A DNA stretch of 64,000 bases from Bradysia coprophila. Taxonomy: Eukaryota; Arthropoda; Insecta; Diptera; Sciaridae. The stretch's first letter is position 1. Each line of letters starts with the position of its first letter. Shown here piece by piece: positions 59,096 through 64,000 of this stretch. Position numbers and translations under genes: made by a program. A model generated the notes under the pieces. The model ran no database searches and had not been told where the DNA came from. It was given only the letters and a program-made list of their open reading frames with translations. The stretch is from NCBI RefSeq assembly GCF_014529535.1, contig NW_023503409.1:3100390-3164389 (forward strand), read 5' to 3'.

Positions 59096-62000
59096 TCAGT
59101 GAAGAGTGTAAGACGAAGATGAATTTCCTGCATTTAAGAATATAACATCTGGAGTTGACGGAGCCCCTAAAAAAATATTTACATTTATTAACTCAACTGC
59201 TAGCAGTATACTAGTTCAATACAAATCGCGATTTGGCAGTGGGGATAGAATAAATGAGTAATTACCAACACCGCTTTTTCGCAACAATCTAGAATATTAA
59301 ACATGAAAAACGAACCCAAGTTAAACCACTTTTCTGCAACTCCAGCATCACTTCTAGCAGAATCTAACGCATATCGCAAGGCAAACAGCACAACAATAGC
59401 CATGCAAACTGCAGGTTCTCCAGTGGCTAAGTAATTGCGTCAAGATAATTTTAATATCACACTCCGAATAAAAATGGGTTCAAAAATTCTCTTACCTTTC
59501 GACCGAAGAACTCCAAATGGATTTGAACTCTTCTGTAAGAATTTAATGCGGAAATCTACCGGTATGTCTTTTACGCCGGGTGGCTTATACGTCCATGTAC
59601 GGTTAGTTAAAAGTTCGCCATTTTCTCGATCGTAAACCAATACTTCGGTTAGCCAATAACCAACGCCCATGATAAAAGAACCCTCAACCTGTTTTGAATA
59701 CGAGAACCGGATCAGCAACCATCAAGTGACCACCAACAACTCCAACTGCTTACCTGTCCCACGTCCACCAGTGGGCTCATACTTTCGCCTGTGTCTTCTA
59801 AAATGTCAACTCTGCGCAACTGGATATTCCCAGTAAGGAGATCCGTTTCGATTTCCGCACAACTCAGGCCCCATATGATATATGTCTGCAATTCGGTTTG
59901 ATTGAATAGATGCGATGCACTCAAATCAATGAATTTATTGTAAGCAGCCCTTGTAACATCAGGCCATGCAGCGTCTTTCATTTCGTCTCGTACAGGTTTC
60001 AAGCGATCCAACAACACTTCACAAGCTTTTTTAACGGCCTAATGGATTACAATAAATTAAATTTAATCAAAACATCATTCTCAACCTCAGTAAGTTGCTT
60101 GCTTACAAAGCAAACAGTCTCGCTGGTCTGACTGCCTCCCGTAACGAAGGAGTTGGCAGAGATCAAATTGTTTGACGGTTTTACTTTAACGAATTCATAT
60201 GGAATGCCTAGTACATGAGCAGCAACTTGGGCTACTTTTGTGTTAATGCCTTGTCCCATTTCGATACCTCCGTGGCTAATTGCAACAGTACCATCGAATT
60301 GATAAATGGTAACAAATGCTTGGTATGCACCAAAATATTCTTGCGGATATTTGATTGGTACGACTGCAATACCGCGTTTCCTCCAGCGATTGTTTTTGTT
60401 AAATTCGTCGACCTCCTTTTGCCGCTCAGCGAAATCTAAATTGTGAAAATTTAACCATTTGTTAAGACTGAAAATCAACATATCCAGTTGAAACACTGAC
60501 CAACATCCTTTAAAAAGTCTGGCATCATTGTCTTGATGTTGCTATCGTCACCCATATTCGCCAATCTCACCGAAATTGAGTCTTTTCCGACCTCTTTTGC
60601 AATATGTTCCATTATATTCTCAATCATTGCTATTCCTTCCGTGGTCCCTGGTGCTCTACACCAAGTGTGACTGGGAGCGTCGGTTTTTACAAATTGCCCT
60701 TTATTATCCCAAGTGTTGTTCAAATAACAATTTTGAAAGAAGTGGTTTGTAGCAAAGTCAACCGACTCATTTAAGGAGCAACCGGAATCTTGAGCGTAGC
60801 TGTTTTTCAGTTTTTGAATTTTTCCATTATCATCGACTTCAACTTCGTACTCATTGATCAGAGCGTAACGTTTTCCCATTGTCGTCATATTCGATTCAAT
60901 GCTCATAACGAATCGTACGGGCTGATTAGTTAAATGGCATGCTAATGCACAAGCGCACGCTACTTGACTCGATCGGGAAATTTTTGATCCATACCCACCA
61001 CCCAAACGACGAACAATCATATTGATCGAATTTTCCGGCACTTTTAGGCATTCAGCTATAGCAATGTTCATGTAATCCATCCACTGAGTGGCTGAATAGA
61101 CATCAATACCATCTTCGGATGGGATGCAGCACGTAGTCTGAGCTTCCATAGTGTAATGATATTGACTTCCGACTTCAAAACGACCAGAAATGGTCTTTGT
61201 TGCATTTGTGCCATAATGTGTAGCTTTTCGACTGTGTGGAGACTCACTGAAGCGATCTTCTGCATTCAGATCGTATGCATCTCGGATCGTTGGAATTATT
61301 TGTTTGTCTGAAATTGAAGGAATGTAAAAACAATCTGCGCAAGTTATCTGTTATCTTACCAGTTTCAACGCCAAGTAAAGGATTTAGCAACGACCGTGCC
61401 ATAGAATAAACAGTATCTAAGCGTTATAAAGCAAAACATTTTGAGGGATTCTTTTGAAAATCCACCTATCAAGATCGGACCTATTTCGTCTGGGATGGAT
61501 ATATACATGGTTTGAAAGGCCTGTGTGAGGCCTGCATACAGTCTCGAGCCACACCTGGTTGCTGGTGGAAGATCTCCGAAGTTGGAAAAATAGTTTTTTA
61601 TCCGAATTTTTTGGCCGTTATAAATGATCGTTTCGAGTGAGAGTGGGCTCGTTGGAAAGCTGAGCTTAAGTAATTTCGGGTAATGCCTAGTTTGATTAGA
61701 TTCATTGATATATGTTTGCAAAAATTTGCAAGAAATGTACCAGCCCATCCCTGTCTAAAGTTCACACAGATTTTGAAAATTTTTCTTGCAAATTTTTGCA
61801 AACATATATCAATGAATCTAATCAAACTAGACATGACGTGAAAGTACTTAAGCTCAGCTTTCCAACGAGCCCACTCTCACCCGGAACGATCATTTATAAC
61901 GGCCAAAAAATTCGGATAAAAAACACTATTTTTCCAACTTCGGAGATCTTCCACCAGCAACCAGGTGTGGCTCGAGAATGTGTGAGGCCTGTTTTGAGGT

Positions 62001-64000
62001 CTACTGGCAAAGACCCTCCATCCCAGACGAAATGGGTCCGATTTTAATAGGTGGATTTTCAAAAGAATCCCTCTTTGTATTAAATTTTCAACCCACACCA
62101 CTCTAGCTGTTACCAGAATCAGTCAACTGTCTTAAAAATTCACTTTGTCTGATTCCGGTCCCGTTTTGATAAAACGACTAGAAGCACAGTTCTACTTACC
62201 ACTTTCAACGTAAGTTATTTTCACTTTCGAAGCTGCAGAATTGGCAAGTGAAAATGTGTCCGCCAGTATTACACCAGCTGGTTGACCATTAAAAAGAATG
62301 TCACTGTTTTCTCCAACAAAAATCTCCTCCTCCTCCACAATTCCAAATAGTTTTGGGCTGAAGTTGTTTTTTCCGGGGATGTCTTTAGCCGAAAAGAAGT
62401 AGCGAACTCCAGGAATTTTCTGTAAAATTCAAACTATTGAGTTAAAATAAACCGCCAAGAATGTACCTTCGGCATTACCAAAGCATCACTGGCATCGATT
62501 TTACCAATTTTTGCGCGAACTTTCGTGGCAGGAACGAAAGCGGCCCACAACTCATTGTCGAGTTGGGGAATATCGTTGGAGTATTGAGCCTCGCCGGAGA
62601 CCTGAATCAAGCCTTCATACTTCGGAACTGGCTGCGTGAGTGGAAATTTATCTTTGTACGTGTCAAACATTTGCTTGCCACTCGACAGAGGTCGGTGCAA
62701 AATTTCTCCACCGCTTTTGTTTTCCGGTTTCACTTTGTCTTCCGGTGATGTTTTCAACACAAACTTATAGAACAGCGAAATTGCCAGATTTTTACGGTAT
62801 TCAGGAGAAGCGTCTGGAAGTACCCAATCGGGCTGAATTTCGTTGGTTAAATCCGAAATCGTCGATTGGAGTGTTTCGTTTGTGTAGAGATTTTTTCCCT
62901 GTAGATTTTTCTCAGTATTGGTGGCATGAATGAATCCGGGATTAATGCCGCCGAAGCAAATGCGAGCTGACTCCACAATGTCGCCGTTGAATTTGAAAAG
63001 GAACGCAGCATTAACGTAGGCGTGTGCATTTTGGGCACGAGGCATAATCTAAAATTAGAAAATTCAAAAGTTTTCCTTGGTCTTTGGGAAGAGGCAATTT
63101 GAAGCTTTACTTTGTAAGATCGAAATTTGTACGTGGTTGGATCCAATGTTGGCAGCTTAACATTAAGCAAAACCTTCTTTGTCATATCCGTCTTGAGATA
63201 TTCGGCAACACTAACCGACGATGTGGAGTTTCCATTAGCAGTGATAGTCAACATTGCTCCGCACCCCTCTAAAATGATGAACATGTCCGAAGGAAACTCT
63301 TTATGAGCATGTTTAATGCTCAAATTTCCAGCAATGGTACCGCACTGTAAGCGAAAAAGAGGTAACTTCCGCAGGTTCAGTCAATTCGAGCCAAACTTAC
63401 ATTTCTAACCGGTACATTGGCAATCAGGTCCATGTGTTGGACCAATTGCTTACAGTATTCGAAGCCTGGTGTAGCCGATGCTTTAGTCAAAATGTCCATG
63501 GTTTCGGTCAAGTTTACATTAGCTCCAATCACCAATTCATTGCCGAGCGAGTGTGATCGTAGCTCATCAACATCATTAACATCGATAAACATCTCCAAAT
63601 CTTCGCTTCTTCGATAGACACCTGTTTCGCAATAATTAATTTCTTGGGATTCTGAGAGACATTTTAACGGCTTACCATGAGCAGTATTCCCGGCAACCAA
63701 CATGTAGGGCTTGTTGCCTGATTTCGACAAAACGTCGAAAAGCGACTGTAAATCGAAGACTTTATGCCATTCCCTTTGATTATCATTTAAGTTGAGGTGA
63801 ACAGGTACTTTGTGACATGATCCTGCACACGGACTTCCCGTTTTAGGACAAACCTTTGTCAAGTCTTCAATATCCTTAAGGTATGTCACGTCAGTCGAAA
63901 AAGGCTATTCTTGTAAGCTACACCATACATACCGTGCACGCTGCAACCAATTTTTCATCAGCATCCACTGCCAATGATTTAAAGGCGTCCAAAATAGGTC
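59096..64000 (-). CDS. Aldehyde oxidase (molybdo-flavoenzyme), N-terminus beyond window
   Basis: Oxidises aldehydes and heteroaromatics using Moco, FAD and two [2Fe-2S] clusters. Minus-strand exons: 64000-63933 (partial), 63874-63401, 63344-63111, 63048-62467, 62419-62200, 61307-60501, 60435-60107, 60038-59754, 59688-59496, 59426-59316, 59166-59096. All junctions are in phase, with about 1124 aa present; the missing part of about 140 aa should be the [2Fe-2S] domain. Seen: CPKTGSPCAGSC linker; FAD domain (PVRNCGTIAGNLSIKHAHKE, GGINPGFIHATNTEK); Moco domain (GEAQYSNDIPQ, PGVRYFFSAKDIPGKNNFSP, RRLGGGYGSKISRSS, HTWCRAPGTTEGIAMIENIM, GGIEMGQGINTKVAQVAAHV, VTGGSQTSE) and the catalytic-Glu motif KATGEP. 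WCRAPG and KATGEP mark insect aldehyde oxidase rather than xanthine dehydrogenase. The last exon encodes GAPSTPDVIFLNAGNSS and TLH, stop. The intron 61308-62199 carries a palindromic repeat. Confidence 0.92.
61360..61416 (-). other. Possible 57-nt cassette exon in aldehyde oxidase
   Basis: Inside the 892-nt intron, an acceptor (ACGCTTAG) and a donor (GTAAGA) bracket 57 nt that are open in the phase required by both neighbours (TVYSMARSLLNPLLGVET). Without it the protein reads ITYVESDKQIIPTIRDAY, which fits family length better, so the cassette would be optional or unused. Confidence 0.3.
61443..62073. repeat. 631-bp palindromic foldback element in aldehyde oxidase intron
   Basis: Arms of about 290 bp: GAGGGATTCTTTTGAAAATC at the left end is inverted exactly at the right end (GATTTTCAAAAGAATCCCTC). 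Long matches run inward, such as GGAAGATCTCCGAAGTTGGA and GATTCATTGATATATGTTTG, around a loop at about 61735-61785. The arms have diverged by scattered substitutions and small indels. It is non-coding; the open frames within it are artefacts. Confidence 0.9.

Noticed and set aside
59200-59403. Unspliced aldehyde oxidase C-terminus ending LVYC
   Set aside because: A donor at 59315 and the exon at 59166-59096 restore the conserved GAPSTPDVIFLNAGN tail, so the read-through end is intronic.
61365-62101. Several open frames of 70-127 codons
   Set aside because: All lie in the palindromic element and mirror each other on the two strands.
1-64000. CRISPR arrays, operons, ribosome binding sites, bacterial promoters
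   Set aside because: The window is eukaryotic; repeats present are satellites and foldbacks without spacer architecture.

Overview
The window looks like nuclear DNA of a fly (Diptera). Evidence seen: AT-rich, gene-poor DNA; multi-exon genes with mostly 53-90 nt GT-AG introns; a few large introns with other genes nested inside; and animal gene families (spatacsin, MGAT4, a TTLL3-type ligase, a caspase fold, aldehyde oxidase). The presence of CRY-DASH and of a microbial-type cytosine deaminase argues against Drosophila and would fit a nematoceran such as a fungus gnat, but that placement is inference. I built the exon models by hand from splice signals, reading phase and family conservation. 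All complete models close in frame.

Layout. 1-4.8 kb: no convincing gene. 4.9-5.3 kb (-): small uncharacterised nuclear-type protein whose stop codon lies in a hairpin repeat. 6.9-12.8 kb (+): spatacsin (SPG11), 8 exons, 1802 aa. 13.1-14.3 kb (-): DUF4806 protein. 14.8-16.3 kb (+): secreted Asn/Thr/Ser/Glu-rich protein. 20.2-39.2 kb (-): MGAT4 N-glycan branching enzyme, 6 coding exons, with 6.3 kb and 9.8 kb introns. The first of these holds a caspase-like gene (24.3-27.7 kb, +). The second holds a TTLL3-like tubulin ligase (32.1-33.7 kb, +) and several foldback repeats. 39.2-53.5 kb: about 14 kb of repeat-bearing DNA without recognised genes. 53.5-55.5 kb (+): CRY-DASH. 56.3-57.6 kb: a foldback-type transposable element with an 8-bp target duplication. 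57.9-58.4 kb (+): intronless cytosine deaminase, probably horizontally acquired. 59.1-64.0 kb (-): aldehyde oxidase lacking only its N-terminus, which lies off the window.

The genes do not form a pathway; they are independent eukaryotic units. Most novel is the caspase-like locus. A caspase fold, with V in place of Q in the QACRG active-site motif, is joined to an unusual N-terminal region. That region contains two RHIM/HET-s-like (I/V)x(V/I)G motifs and a beta-rich repeat. A phase-matched alternative last exon with its own poly(A) signal predicts a prodomain-only isoform. The second theme is a set of long hairpins or foldback elements of unrelated sequence but shared architecture, scattered through introns and intergenic DNA.
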